Assembly (NCBI RefSeq): GCF_040581485.1
Contig: NC_090130.1
Location: forward strand, 17,239,656-17,303,655
Source: Linepithema humile
Lineage: Eukaryota; Arthropoda; Insecta; Hymenoptera; Formicidae
DNA: 64,000 nt
Direction: 5' to 3'
Positions 1-10,235 of this stretch are shown one piece after another; position 1 is the stretch's first letter, and each line of letters opens with the position of its first letter. The translations under genes and the position numbers were made by a program. Below the pieces are notes generated by a model, which was not told the DNA's origin, did not search any database, and saw only the letters and a program-made list of their open reading frames with translations.

Positions 1-1179
1 CAGCCTCTTTAGATAATCTAATATTTCTGTTTCCTCTGACCCATAGTTGCAGCAATCGTTTTACAACACCTAAACAGACAAGGTGCATGTAATCTAATGG
101 GATTTATGATACCATTCCAATACCGAGTTTTTCTAATATGGGATTACCTGTGTGATGTTCAACATGTATACGATTTTTAAATGTGTCATTTGTACGTAAC
201 ATGCTGTTAGTTTCTCGAAAAACTACTCTGTTACATATGAAATCGCCTTCTTGAATACATTTCGAGCAAAAGGAATATCCTGTATGACTTTTTGTGTAGG
301 TAGTAAATGATTTCGCCAGGGCATCGCATAATATCGCATTAAGAGTTACTGTATATTTTATATTAGAAACAATGATGCCTGTTTGAGAAAGGGGAATGAA
401 GTCGTTAACAAAGTCGAGTAAAAACTCGTTAGCAGTATTAGGTTTGCACATTCCATGATAAATACCAATTATAAAAAGTAATGTATATGTATCTACATCT
501 TCAATAAATGCCATTATTGGCCAAAATTGACTACCACTACTTTTGGAAATTGGCAAATCGTCAATATTAATATTTAATTTTATTTTATTCCCTGTAATAA
601 ATTCAGAATATATTTGTATGGATCGCTTTAGAGTAGAGAAAAGATCAAAATGAACGTAGCGTCCACTATCCAGAGATTTTATATTTACAGACGCATTTCG
701 TGGTGTTTTAAGTAACACCTCTTTATCACGTCTTTAAGCAAATCTACATAGCCATGCTTCCTTAAAATAATAAGTAACTCATTAACAGTATTATGTGCAA
801 TATTTCGTTCAATAATACATTTTTGTAAATTTTCTCGTAAACTCGTTATATTATTGCTACAATCAGAGATATTATTTATATCAGAAATATAATCTTGTGC
901 TTCAACATTATGTTCCTTGTTGCTTTCTATATCCGATAGTGATTCTACACTTGATTCACTAATTTCGTTAGCAAAATCGTGAGGCAAAATATTAATTTCG
1001 TTAAATGTATCATCGACATTTGTGAAACTACTGTTACCACTATTTTCTGCTTCTATCGTATCAGATGCTATATTTGAATTAGTTGAATGTAATAATTTTG
1101 AATATTTATAATAAGTCAATTTGCGTTTAATTATTTGATTCTTTCGCCTTTTTAATAAATATTGAAATTTTTTTGGCAT
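1..1179 (-). pseudogene. Tnp2-like (CACTA-type) transposase, decayed and cut by window edge
   Basis: The N-terminal part starts at 1,179 with a very basic stretch followed by an acidic Asn/Ser/Glu-rich region. The reading frame shifts near 720 and continues from 718 to 104 with the DDLPISKSS...WPI, CDALAKSF, H-G-S-CSKC and HHTG blocks typical of Tnp2-like transposases. After an in-frame TAA at 104-106 the same frame runs on with a PLDYMHL/CLGVVK block to base 1. It aligns block by block with the better preserved copy at 42,960-45,044, including the LLIILRK junction between acidic leader and core. At least one frameshift and one stop make it a pseudogene. The C-terminus and any partner gene lie outside the window. 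Confidence 0.75.
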
Positions 1180-1386
1180 GATGGCAGACAGTAAAATCTA
1201 CATAAGAAACAACAACGGTGGATGAGAGTACTTGCGTGAAATGCGCCACCGTCAATGTATTAACATATTTAATTCATGCATAACACATTCTATATTTGTA
1301 TTACACTAATAATATATATAGAAAAATAAATCAACACCCACACATACACACACAGATTTCTCTTCTTATTTTTATTGTATATATAA
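1180..1386. other. AT-rich spacer
   Basis: Upstream flank of the transposase pseudogene, ending in AT-rich sequence with a CACACA stretch near 1,335-1,360. I see no coding signal and no terminus of the CCC(A/T)GATAGCACA type here. Confidence 0.4.
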
Positions 1387-2263
1387 GGTGTTCAAAATAA
1401 AGGTTCACTAATTCAATTGACTATAATTTCTAAAATAAATAAAAAAATAAAATTCTTTTTTTTTTATTTATTAATTGAATCATGACAATTATAACAAATT
1501 AGGTGTGGAACAAAATGTCGTTCAAATGGCCGCTTTGAGCTGAGTCACAAATTTGAGCTCTTTTTATAGTATTTTGCATGACACAAAGTCTCTTATAAAG
1601 TAATGGAAATTTGAGCTCTTTTTGTACAAATGTTCTTTTAGTTCATCAATTGTTACTGGATAATTTGCATACACTTTTCCTTTGAGATAGCCTCATAAAA
1701 AAAAATTTGGAGCCGTCAAATCAGGAGATCTTGGAGGTCAATCAAAACTGCCAAAACAAAAAATAAAACGATCTGGAAAGATTGTTTATAATAGCGCGAT
1801 TGTTTTGCGAAATGTGTGTGCGGTGGCACCGTCTTGTTGAAAATGAAAAGCAAAATTTAAAAAAACAATTACAAACAATCTTTCCAGATCGTTTCATTTC
1901 TCGTTCTGACAGTTTTGATTGGCCTCCAAGATCTTCAGATTTTTTTTTGTGGAACTATCTCAGGAAAAGTGTATGCGAATCATCCAGTAACAATTGATAA
2001 GCTGAAAAATAACATTTGTGCAGTAATAGCTCAAATTTCCACTACTTTATGTGAGACTTTGTGTCATACAAAATGCTATAAAAAGAGCTCGAATTTGTAA
2101 CTCACAATCAGTCTGAAGCGGCCATTTGAACGACATTGTGTTCTACACCTAATTCGTTATAATTTGTCATGATTCAATGAATAGATAAAAAAAAAAATCT
2201 TGTTTTTTTATTTATTTTAGAAATTATAGCCAATTAAATTATTAAATCTTTATTTTGAACACC
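1387..2263. mobile_element. Fold-back Tc1/mariner derivative
   Basis: The ends are inverted (GGTGTTCAAAATAAAG at 1,387, its complement ending at 2,263), and the inversion extends far inside. The left arm (about 1,387-1,790) is the reverse complement of the right arm (about 1,860-2,263), with a loop of about 70 bp. Both arms carry the 3' end of a Tc1/mariner transposase gene. On the plus strand, 1,782-1,997 reads the motif WPPRSSDFFLWNYL, a version of the third catalytic block; the left arm has the same block on the minus strand. The element is a head-to-head duplication of one transposon end, cannot encode a transposase, and could only be mobilised in trans. Confidence 0.75.
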
Positions 2264-2266
2264 CAG

Positions 2267-2400
2267 CATGTGTATGTGCGCGTATTTACTTGAAAGCAGA
2301 GAAAATAATTGTACTTACATATAAAAGTAACTCTTATCCAAACGAGAGAACGGGTTGCGCACGAGTTATGCAAAAGATTTTTTCGAGAATTCTCGAGTAA
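2267..2400 (+). repeat. Short duplicated segment, uninterrupted copy
   Basis: The segment CGTATTTACTTGAAAGCAGA and about 100 bp after it recur at 2,799-2,832, interrupted by a 2-kb element and resuming at 4,853. This copy therefore shows the sequence of the site before insertion. Function unknown. Confidence 0.7.
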
Positions 2401-2832
2401 AAGAGAAGTCAAATTAATTGTACGCTACTGAATAGATCGTACGTATCGCGATCGCGCGGCTTGAGAGGACAGGCCGTTCCGGCGAGCGTGCAAAAAGAAG
2501 AATAACTAAGATGGCGAAGTAAGGACACGCGAGTGTACAAGCGTCTTTCAATAAAGCGAACTTTGTAGTGCAATTGTTAGCAAACATTTATAAAACGACT
2601 ACCCAGAGTACCCAACAGATTTCAATTTCCGACAGGCGTAAGTGCAACGTTTCAGCGACAATCTTTAAATCATACATCACTGCAACATAAATAAGACCAC
2701 TTATATTAGAACACTTTTACGTAATTGTATTAAAAAAGATTGGGCTTTTATACATATGTACGTAAGTATGCATGAAGGTGTGTATGTGTATGTGTGCGTA
2801 TTTACTTGAAAGCAGAGAAAATAATTGTACTT
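2401..2832. other. Unassigned GC-richer stretch
   Basis: This stretch contains CG-rich words (2,440-2,500) and an AATAAA near 2,550, and could be a promoter, untranslated leader or old LTR. I see no reading frame I recognise. The last part (about 2,786-2,832) belongs to the second copy of the duplicated segment. Confidence 0.3.
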
Positions 2833-4852
2833 CCCAGTAAACAAAAAGATATCTTTTAGATGCCTAAAAGATGTCTTGCATGTCTTTTAGATATCTTAGA
2901 AATTGCCCAAAAGACCTTGAAAAGAAATCTAATATATGTCTTATGCAACACTTTTAGACTTCTTTAAGAAATTTTAAAGATATCTTGAATTATTCTTTAC
3001 GATCTTCATAAAAATATCTTTCAGACAATTTCGAGGTATCGTTAAAATATTTTAAAAATATATGTTTAAAATATGTCAAATATATATGTGTGAACGGTGT
3101 GTGTAACGGTGACATTGATGAGTGACATGTATGTATATGTTACTCAATGTTACCGTTACACATACACATATATATATTTGACATGTTTTAAACATATATT
3201 CAATGCCATTGACATTATCGTCGTTTGCCTCGGATGCTTAAGAAACATCAATTTTTTCACAATGTTTCTCTTTCGTATCATTGAAAATTTTATTTTTATC
3301 AAAGTCTGATATTTCCTTTCGTCAACGCCATTGTTGAGATCGAGAAAGATTAATATATTTTTTACGCTTTGGCATAACTTTGGCCGTTCTAAAACTTTAA
3401 TGTTAACAAATCATTAATCATCGATTATTGATAAGCAAATATTTAAAAAAAACAAAAATAAAACTAAATGTAAATTTTTTTTTAAATATTTGCTATTATC
3501 GATTTAATAACTTCAATGTTAATAAATTTATAATAGCAAATATTTTAGAAAACCAAAATAAAGTTTAATGTAAATAAGACTTTTTAAAAATATTTTCTCG
3601 TTTTTTAAACAGAATTGTTTTCTTTTAAAACGTATGGTTTGAAACACACAAAGTGTCATGCGAAAGACTATAGCGCTAAAATAAAGCTTAATATATTAAT
3701 GTTATATAAACTTATGTATTTAAAATTTTTTTAACTGAAGGAATAATCGCCAATAAATATTGAATGCCAAAATCATGCCAAAACAGTAGAGTAAAAAAAT
3801 TAAGTTAGCTTATTGTGACATTTGATATTATTAATATAACATGTTATTTATTGCATAAATCTAATATTTATCATCAATATTTATTTATCCATATTTAAGG
3901 TAAATGTTTCAATAGCCGGACATCTAACGATTAATATAAATTTGATTAATTTTTATAAATATTTACTGTTTTTAATTATCTAATTATGTAACCAATTGAG
4001 AAACAAACTATAGCTCGCTAATATGTAGATTTGATGGCAAAAAGTATGTATATTTTTATGCATTATATTTTATTGTATATATTATATTTATTGTTCTTAA
4101 ACTGTTTATCTTGAACAACATTTACTTAGAGATCCATATTATTAACTTGTTAACATTACTTTATTTTGTTGAATTATTTAATTGTAAATATGATATTTCT
4201 TTGATAAAGATTTGTTGAAAAATTGTCTACGTTAACATGTAAGAAATATATATTGTTGTCGCAGATGGACAATACTCTTTGATGGTTATATCCTGAGGAG
4301 CTTAAAGGTTAGAAAATGTACAGATTCAGTTATTTCAAAAAATCTTTGTAACAAAAAAAATTTGATTAAATAATGTTTAGCTGTTTGTAAATTTGTAAAG
4401 GTATATATTATTTATCATATCAGATTAATCTTCGCTTAATAGAAATACATAACCTATTGAAATATCACGTACTAATTATACGTAAAAGAATTAAAGGCTT
4501 TATAAAAAAATACTGACTAAACTTTTGTAATTTTTTTTCAGATTGAGTTCAAAGACACAAATTGTTAAAAAAAATAGTCATTGTTTTTGCACTCACTTGT
4601 TAAAAACAATAAAAATCGCAGATCACAGTAGCACTTAGTTGCATCGATCAAACAATCAATATCTTTAACACACGTACCGTGCCAAATACTTATAAGCGAA
4701 AACGACTGCCGCGCCATCAAGCAGTCGCGTCGTGCAACACAACGTCTTTGCGATACCGTTTAGAGTTCTTTTCAAAGTGCCTTCAAGATATCTTGCTAAA
4801 GATATCTTTTAGATATCTTTTAGAACTTCCACCAGCAAAAATGTTTACTGGG
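2833..4852. mobile_element. Non-autonomous TIR element, CCCAGTAAAC termini
   Basis: It begins CCCAGTAAACAAAAAGATATC and ends with GTTTACTGGG. Both ends are followed inward by iterations of a short word (AGATATCTT, AGATGTCTT) on either strand. The uninterrupted duplicate at 2,267-2,400 reads GTACTTACAT where this locus reads GTACTT-element-TTACAT, so insertion duplicated TT. About 2 kb of very AT-rich interior holds no recognisable protein. The terminal layout (CCC plus about ten bases, then iterated words) matches several other elements in this window. Confidence 0.7.
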
Positions 4853-5445
4853 TTACATATAAAAGTAACTCGTATCCGAAAAGTATCCGAACAACGAAAG
4901 AATTGCACACGTGTATGCAAAAAATTTCAGTGTCCGACAAGTGTAGATTGCAGCGTGTTCTAATATCACAGAACACTATAACATTTAACCCGTCCGCTAG
5001 TTAATGGTAACGTGTAATCGTAATCTATAATAATCGGACCGGGGAAAAGAACTTACGATACGATTCGGCAACTGTCTCTCCTGCGTGCTTCAACGTTGCA
5101 ACGTGCCGCCCGTGCCGGTATGATCTCGCTTCCCAGCATGCTCCTGAACCAATCAAGACATGATATGGCTGTGTGTTACACATACGTCTGCGCGAGTGAC
5201 ACTCGCTACCAATCATCGACATAGTAGCCGCTGCGCGCACACGTAACAAGATGCGTATGCAGTTGTTTTCTGATGCTAACTCGTGCTGTTTCCTCTCGAC
5301 ACTCAGTTTATTACAAATAAACAAATACATAACATCAAAATAATATTTACGAAGCACTTGTTATATAACATGTTACATTCAAGTTATATTGCCATTTACT
5401 TTATTATAACCAGTAAGCAACAAAGCAAAATAACAATTCTATAAC
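4853..5445. other. Flank with CpG-rich patch, no gene recognised
   Basis: The first 90 bp continue the duplicated segment interrupted at 2,832. The patch 5,040-5,300 is GC- and CpG-rich compared with its surroundings. A 110-codon minus-strand frame spans it, but its translation has no recognisable domain and reads like non-coding sequence. Confidence 0.3.
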
Positions 5446-5747
5446 ACAATTACATTAAAACAATTTTAAACACATATAAAGGAATGGCTCAAATGATAAC
5501 AATCAATTAATATAATAGAAAGGCATAGAGAGCCGTCGCGGGATGTTAGTGCGAAATTATAATTTTTCTTAAAGAAATTAATTTGTTAGTCTACGTGAGA
5601 CAGTTAAATTTGTACACCGATCTCTGGTTCGAGATACTTAAAGTGTACGAAAATTTTTAGTACATTGTTCTCACATATGGAGAATCAGTATGTACTGATA
5701 GGAATTATTAGAAAGAAGGGAAGAGAGAAAAAATATCAGGGCGCGAG

Positions 5748-5818
5748 TGGCTAAGCCGGGAATTGAACCCGGGTCTTCCATTTGCCGGGCGAATGTTCTA
5801 CCACTAAACTACTCAGAC
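5748..5818 (-). tRNA. tRNA-Gly-like pseudogene
   Basis: Reading from 5,818 down, a 7-bp acceptor stem with one mismatch is followed by a D arm containing AGTTTAGTGGTAGAAC. The anticodon arm has mismatches, and the T arm is perfect (CCGGG/CCCGG around TTCAATT). The D and T arms match tRNA-Gly. The anticodon loop reads CCGGCAA, so position 33 is C instead of T and the nominal anticodon is GGC. The weak anticodon stem argues against function. Confidence 0.6.
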
Positions 5819-6115
5819 CCCACGCTTCTAACATTTATTTCTCTTAGATTAGGAAATCAACAAATCTGTAGGACATAAACGCGTCATGATGCCCGCGTGA
5901 TTTAAAACAATTTTAAACACATATAAAGGAATGGCTCAAATGATAACAATCAATTAATATAATAGAAAGGCATAGAGAGCCGTCGCGGGATGTTAGTGCA
6001 AAATTATAATTTTTTTTAAAGAAATTAATTTGTTAGTCTACGTGAGACAGTTAAATTTGTACACCGATCTCTGGTTCGAGATACTTAAAGTGTACGAAAA
6101 TTTTTCAATTTTTCA

Positions 6116-6141
6116 GCCGGGTTCAATTCCCGGCTTAGCCA
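6116..6141 (+). tRNA. tRNA-like fragment, T arm and acceptor 3' side only
   Basis: Only the T arm (GGGTTCAATTCCCGG) and the 3' acceptor strand remain, at the turn-around point between the direct and inverted copies of the array. Confidence 0.6.
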
Positions 6142-6517
6142 CTCGCGCCCTAATATTTTTTCTCTCTTCCCTTCTTTTTAATAATTCCTATCAGTACATA
6201 CTGATTCTCCATATGTGAGAACAATGTACTAAAAATTTTCGTACACTTTAAATATCTCGAACCAGAGATCGGTGTACAAATTTAACTGTCTCACGTAGAC
6301 TAACAAATTAATTTCTTTAAGAAAAATTATAATTTCGCACTAACATCCCGCGACGGCTCTCTATGCCTTTCTATTATATTAATTGATTGTTATCATTTGA
6401 GCCATTCCTTTATATGTGTTTAAAATTGTTTTAAATCACGCGGGCATCATGACGCGTTTATGTCCTACAGATTTGTTGATTTCCTAATCTAAGAGAAATA
6501 AATGTTAGAAGCGTGGG

Positions 6518-6588
6518 GTCTGAGTAGTTTAGTGGTAGAACATTCGCCCGGTAAGCGGAAGACCCGGGTTCAATTCCCGGCTTAGCCA
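6518..6588 (+). tRNA. tRNA-Gly-like sequence, best preserved copy
   Basis: This 71-nt sequence folds as a cloverleaf. The acceptor stem has one mismatch and one wobble, the D stem is GTTT/GAAC and the T stem is perfect. The anticodon stem TTCGC/GCGGA has one wobble, around the loop CCGGTAA. Box A (AGTTTAGTGGTAGAA) and box B (GGGTTCAATTCC) are intact enough for RNA polymerase III. The body is tRNA-Gly-like, but the nominal anticodon is GGT and position 33 is C, so it is probably a pseudogene or a pol III promoter carried by a repeat. Confidence 0.6.
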
Positions 6589-7080
6589 CTCGCGCCCTGA
6601 TATTTTTTCTCTCTTCCCTTCTTTCTAATAATTCCTATCAGTACATACTGATTCTCCATATGTGAGAACAATGTACTAAAAATTTTCGTACACTTTAAGT
6701 ATCTCGAACCAGAGATCGGTGTACAAATTTAACTGTCTCACGTAGACTAACAAATTAATTTCTTTAAAAAAAATTATAATTTTGCACTAACATCCCGCGA
6801 CGGCTCTCTATGCCTACAATTACATTATATGTATAAAAAATATTATATAATTACAATATAAATAAAGTGTAACATTTGTTATATGTAATATCTGTTACAT
6901 GTTATTTCTACGTTATATAGCAGCTATATATTGTGTTTGCTGGGTTATATTATATATTAGTTATATGACGTATGACATATGTCATATAACTTATTTATAA
7001 AGCATGAAATATAAAGGTATTTTTAGTTTCTTGTATGCAGTGGCGCACTCAAGTTATTTTTTCGGGGGGGGGGGGGTTTA

Positions 7081-7136
7081 AAATTCACACACACACGCGC
7101 ACGCGCACACACACGCGCACGCGCACACACACACAA
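7081..7136. repeat. CA/CG dinucleotide microsatellite
   Basis: Alternating ACACAC and GCGCAC tracts between the two nested hAT termini, flanked by G homopolymers of ten or more bases. The second hAT copy has the same tract near 37,385-37,412. Confidence 0.9.
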
Positions 7137-7522
7137 AATGAAACAATATGACCAAAAGTCAGGACAGTGGCGCACCCAAAGGGGGGGGGGGGGTTTGGGA
7201 GTCAACCCCCCCCCTTCCCGAAGTTTTTAATATGTTCTATTTTTTTATTAACTCAACAGCAAAAAGTAAGAAATCTGTAGTTAAATAAAATGCGTTCAAA
7301 CATTTGTATTTTTTGTTTGTTTTTAATTAGAATCACAATTTTAATAATTCAAAATTTACACCAATATTCTTACACACAAATAATTGATAGCCTCTCCAGC
7401 TATACTGCTGTTCGAACGTATATAATTTCTATTTTAAGATATTCATTTTAAGATATTGTGAAAGGATTAAGCAAGAATGACCAAAAAATACTTTAAGCTC
7501 TTTAAAACATTGTGACGATGAC

Positions 7523-7762
7523 ATGTTACCGAACATCAAGATACTGCTACATATATTAACGATACTACCTGTAACTATCGCAGAGAACGAAAGATCTTTC
7601 TCCACATTACGTCGGTTAAAAAATTATTTAAGAAGTTCAACATTAGAAAATAGGTTAAATGGTTTAACCCTCCTGCACATATACAATTATATAACTCCAA
7701 CAGTTGATTCTATTATAAATAAATTGGTCGAAAAACGAAAAAAACTCAATATCAATTTATAA
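7523..7762 (+). pseudogene. hAT transposase C-terminal dimerisation domain fragment
   Basis: An 80-codon frame with the block ERSFSTLRRLKNYLRSS...RLNGLTLLHI, the conserved core of the hATC dimerisation domain. The catalytic RNase H-like region and the BED finger are absent, so this is a C-terminal remnant of a protein usually of 500-700 residues. It is preserved because it lies inside a non-autonomous hAT element. Confidence 0.85.
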
Positions 7763-7878
7763 TTATGCTACTATAAAAATAAATTGTATTTTTTATTAAA
7801 CAATGTAACATTTTTATACTTTTTAGTGTGCAATATAAAATTATCCTAAAATAGAAATTATATACGTTCGAACAGCAG

Positions 7879-8234
7879 TGTTCGATATTAATTCTAAATT
7901 TACGTTTGGTGTTGGTCGCGTAGCATTAAGCAAACTGTATGTAAAATTATTTTATATTGAGTCTATTGAGTTATCAAATTTAATCTAACTAGTTGTTAAG
8001 GCTGCCATCTATTGCATCGCTATTAAATGTATTATCGCCGTCTTTTGTTTTTTGGCGCTTGAGCAGAGGTCAGTCGAGTCTCAGTTTTTCCATATATTAT
8101 TATATAGTTCTTGTTCGTACACATACGACAAACGTGAACACACGTGACACGAGTCAATAAAATCCAATAAAAAAAGGTAATAAGCGAACCAGTGCACATT
8201 GCATTTTCATTACACACAAAACAGTGACAAAACA
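7879..8234 (+). repeat. 5' LTR of BEL/Pao copy 1
   Basis: Begins TGTTCGATATT and ends CAAAACA, 356 bp, with TG...CA ends. Three substitutions against the 3' LTR were seen by eye. Confidence 0.95.
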
Positions 8235-8235
8235 T

Positions 8236-8251
8236 TGGTCCTTCGAGCCGG
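8236..8251 (+). promoter_or_regulatory. Primer binding site, tRNA-Tyr
   Basis: TGGTCCTTCGAGCCGG is complementary to the 3' end of insect tRNA-Tyr including CCA. It lies one base after the 5' LTR. Confidence 0.8.
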
Positions 8252-8400
8252 ATTATTTGTTAACGAACAAAGATATTCGGTAGAAAACACGCATAATTTT
8301 GCTCACAAGACAAACAGAGGTGCATTTTTCGATCACGAAGAAAGAAAATCTGTTCGGCCTACACTCACAAGGATCACTAGGACTGGTGAAAACATTCCCG

Positions 8401-8575
8401 AACGCCAAGCGTCGGACATATTGTGACTGTAGAACATTGCAAGACGCCAAGCGTCAGACATATTGTGAGTGAAACGTGGCAAGACGCCAAGCGTCGGCCA
8501 TATTGCAAAGACCACGTTGCAAGACGCCAAGCGTCGAGCACATTGTGATTGCAAACATTGCAGAATACCAAGCGT
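8401..8575 (+). repeat. Five 40-bp repeats with a GACGC/GCGTC hairpin in the BEL leader
   Basis: The core GACGCCAAGCGTC (self-complementary arms GACGC and GCGTC) recurs at 8,401, 8,443, 8,483, 8,523 and 8,563, with a 40-42 bp period. The first and last copies are imperfect. It lies between primer site and gag, where a packaging or translation-control RNA structure would be expected; that role is inferred. Confidence 0.8.
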
Positions 8576-8675
8576 CAATCATACTACAAAAGCAATACAT
8601 TGCAAGGATCCAGTCGGAAGTGATTGAGCGAGCGACATCTGAGACGTTTCCTACACAAGCATTTGGAGGTTAAAG

Positions 8676-8724
8676 GTAAGTCCCCAATCATTTTCCATCT
8701 CATTTCCTCTTCTATCCTACACAG
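8676..8724 (+). other. Putative 49-nt leader intron
   Basis: AAAG/GTAAGT at 8,676 and a pyrimidine-rich stretch ending CACAG at 8,724 form a compact, canonical-looking intron just upstream of the gag ATG at 8,742. This is a sequence inference without transcript support. Confidence 0.35.
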
Positions 8725-8741
8725 CAAATTGCCTCAACACA

Positions 8742-10235
8742 ATGGCAGAGTTGAAAAAACTCAAACAAACACGTGGTGTATTAAAATCAACGCTGACAAG
8801 AGCGATCACGTTTCTCGATTCTGAAAACGCTCAGCAAGTAATTTTGCCACAATTGCGAGAGCGCAAGGACAAAATTTCTGAGACATGGGAACTATTCAAC
8901 GATATACAAGCGCAAATCGAAGAGAAAGAAGAAAATGTCAATGGTTCGGAGAAGAGAGAAGAATTCGAGAACGCTTACTTCGACATAGTATCAAGATTTG
9001 AGCAATTATTAATTGAACGCGAGTCCGCCGCAGCACCGGGGCCAGGTGTGGCTCAACTTCAACGCACAGGAAGTCAAACTCAGGCAAGTAATTTACGATT
9101 ACCAAAAATCGAGCTTCCAACATTTGCTGGTAATTACGAAGAGTGGTACACGTTTTATGACACATTTAAATCTCTAATACATGACGTTGAAAATATTTCT
9201 AGCATCCAAAAATTTCATTATCTACGATCAGCACTTCGAGGTGAAGCAGCAACAGTAATACAATCCCTTGAAGTGTCCACAGCTAATTACGAGGAAGCAT
9301 GGCAAATGTTGACGGCCCGGTACGATAACAAAAGGTTGACAATTCAAAAACACATCAAGGCAATTTTTGAATTACCCGCAATCACAAAGGAAAATCACAC
9401 AGCATTACGATCCCTCTGAGACGGAATCTTAAAACATGTACGCGCACTAAAGGCTTTAGGACGATCGACCGAGCAGTGGGGAGATTTGCTTGTTTACTTA
9501 ACTACAAGTAAACTTGACGCGATCACCAACAGAGAGTGGGAAAACAGTCTTACCACAACAGAATATCCAACGTTACAGAATCTCATAAATTTTCTAGAAC
9601 GACGCTGTCATACATTGGAAATTGTACAAAAAAGGGCTCAACCAGTTAACACATTTTCTAATACGGATAAGCAGCGGCATCAAAGGACATCATCGCACAT
9701 CGCAACACGAGGAAACAAGTGTCCTATTTGTCAAGGCGAACATTTTGTATTTGCATGTGATTCACTCTTGAAAATGTCGATACCTGAGCGCATCAACGCA
9801 ATTAAGAAGAGGGATCTGTGCCTGAATTGTATGAGAGCGACGGAACATCGCGCAAATGACTGCAAATCAGGTGAATGTAAGAAATGCAGCAAAAGGCACA
9901 ATACATTGCTGCATCTCACAGCACCGACAACTGAACAGAATACTTCACCAAGGGAAGAGAAACCTATTGCAGCTACTATTTCGACTGACAAGAAGATAGC
10001 TCTCGCATCGTCTTCACTTTTAAGCTCTTCATCTCATGACAATTCCAAGAGACATGTCTGGCTGTCCACGGCCGTTGTAAAAATTCTGAATCACCACAAT
10101 AAATGGTCAACGTGCAGAGTCTTATTAGATTCCGGATCCCAATCGCATTTTATAACAGAGGCACTAGTCAAAAGGCTGGGACTCACGTTGCACATTGCTC
10201 AGCGTTCCCATTGTAGGAATCAACCAAGCAATTAG
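8742..10235 (+). pseudogene. BEL/Pao Gag (DUF1759), zinc knuckles and start of protease
   Basis: The ATG at 8,742 opens a basic, helical N-terminus. A DUF1759 Gag domain follows (KIELPTFAGNYEEWYTFYDTF, then FHYLRSALRGEA). An in-frame TGA at 9,417-9,419 interrupts it and the same frame resumes. Downstream is a Cys/His cluster (CPICQGEHF...CLNCMRATEHRANDC...CKKCSKRHNTLLHL), the nucleic-acid-binding knuckles of this family, and then the retropepsin motif LLDSGSQSHF (DUF1758). A frameshift near 10,205 moves the rest of the protease to another frame. Gag would form the particle and the protease would process the polyprotein. As it stands the gene is broken. Confidence 0.9.

Larger units (their letters stand above)
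5446..6827. repeat. Palindromic array of tRNA-Gly-like units, 12-bp duplication at ends
   Basis: A unit of about 450 bp, starting near 5,458, is followed by a partial direct copy (5,904-6,104). Two inverted copies follow (about 6,108-6,440 and 6,441-6,815), so the block is a large hairpin. Each full unit carries a tRNA-Gly-like sequence with the same flanks. The array is bracketed by ACAATTACATTA at 5,446-5,457 and 6,816-6,827. A 12-bp duplication is typical of LINE-type target-primed insertion and unlike the 2-, 3- or 8-bp duplications of the DNA transposons here. The units are very similar to each other, so the array is young. Confidence 0.7.
5410..6951. mobile_element. Possible short TIR element split by the tRNA-like array
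   Basis: The right end reads TGTGTTTGCTGG (to 6,951). The left end near 5,410 reads CCAGTAAGCAACA, an imperfect inverse. Without the 1.37-kb array, the element would be about 170 bp of AT-rich sequence built from TTATATAAC-like words. The termini resemble the CCCAGTAAAC and CCTAGCAAACACA elements elsewhere in the window. The left end is weak. Confidence 0.35.

Noticed and set aside
5025..5357. 110-codon minus-strand frame in a CpG-rich patch
   Set aside because: No recognisable domain and His/Arg-rich composition as expected from GC-rich non-coding DNA; no splice or promoter context supports it.
8199..8673. Several short frames on both strands in the BEL leader
   Set aside because: They come from the 40-bp tandem hairpin repeats, not from a protein.
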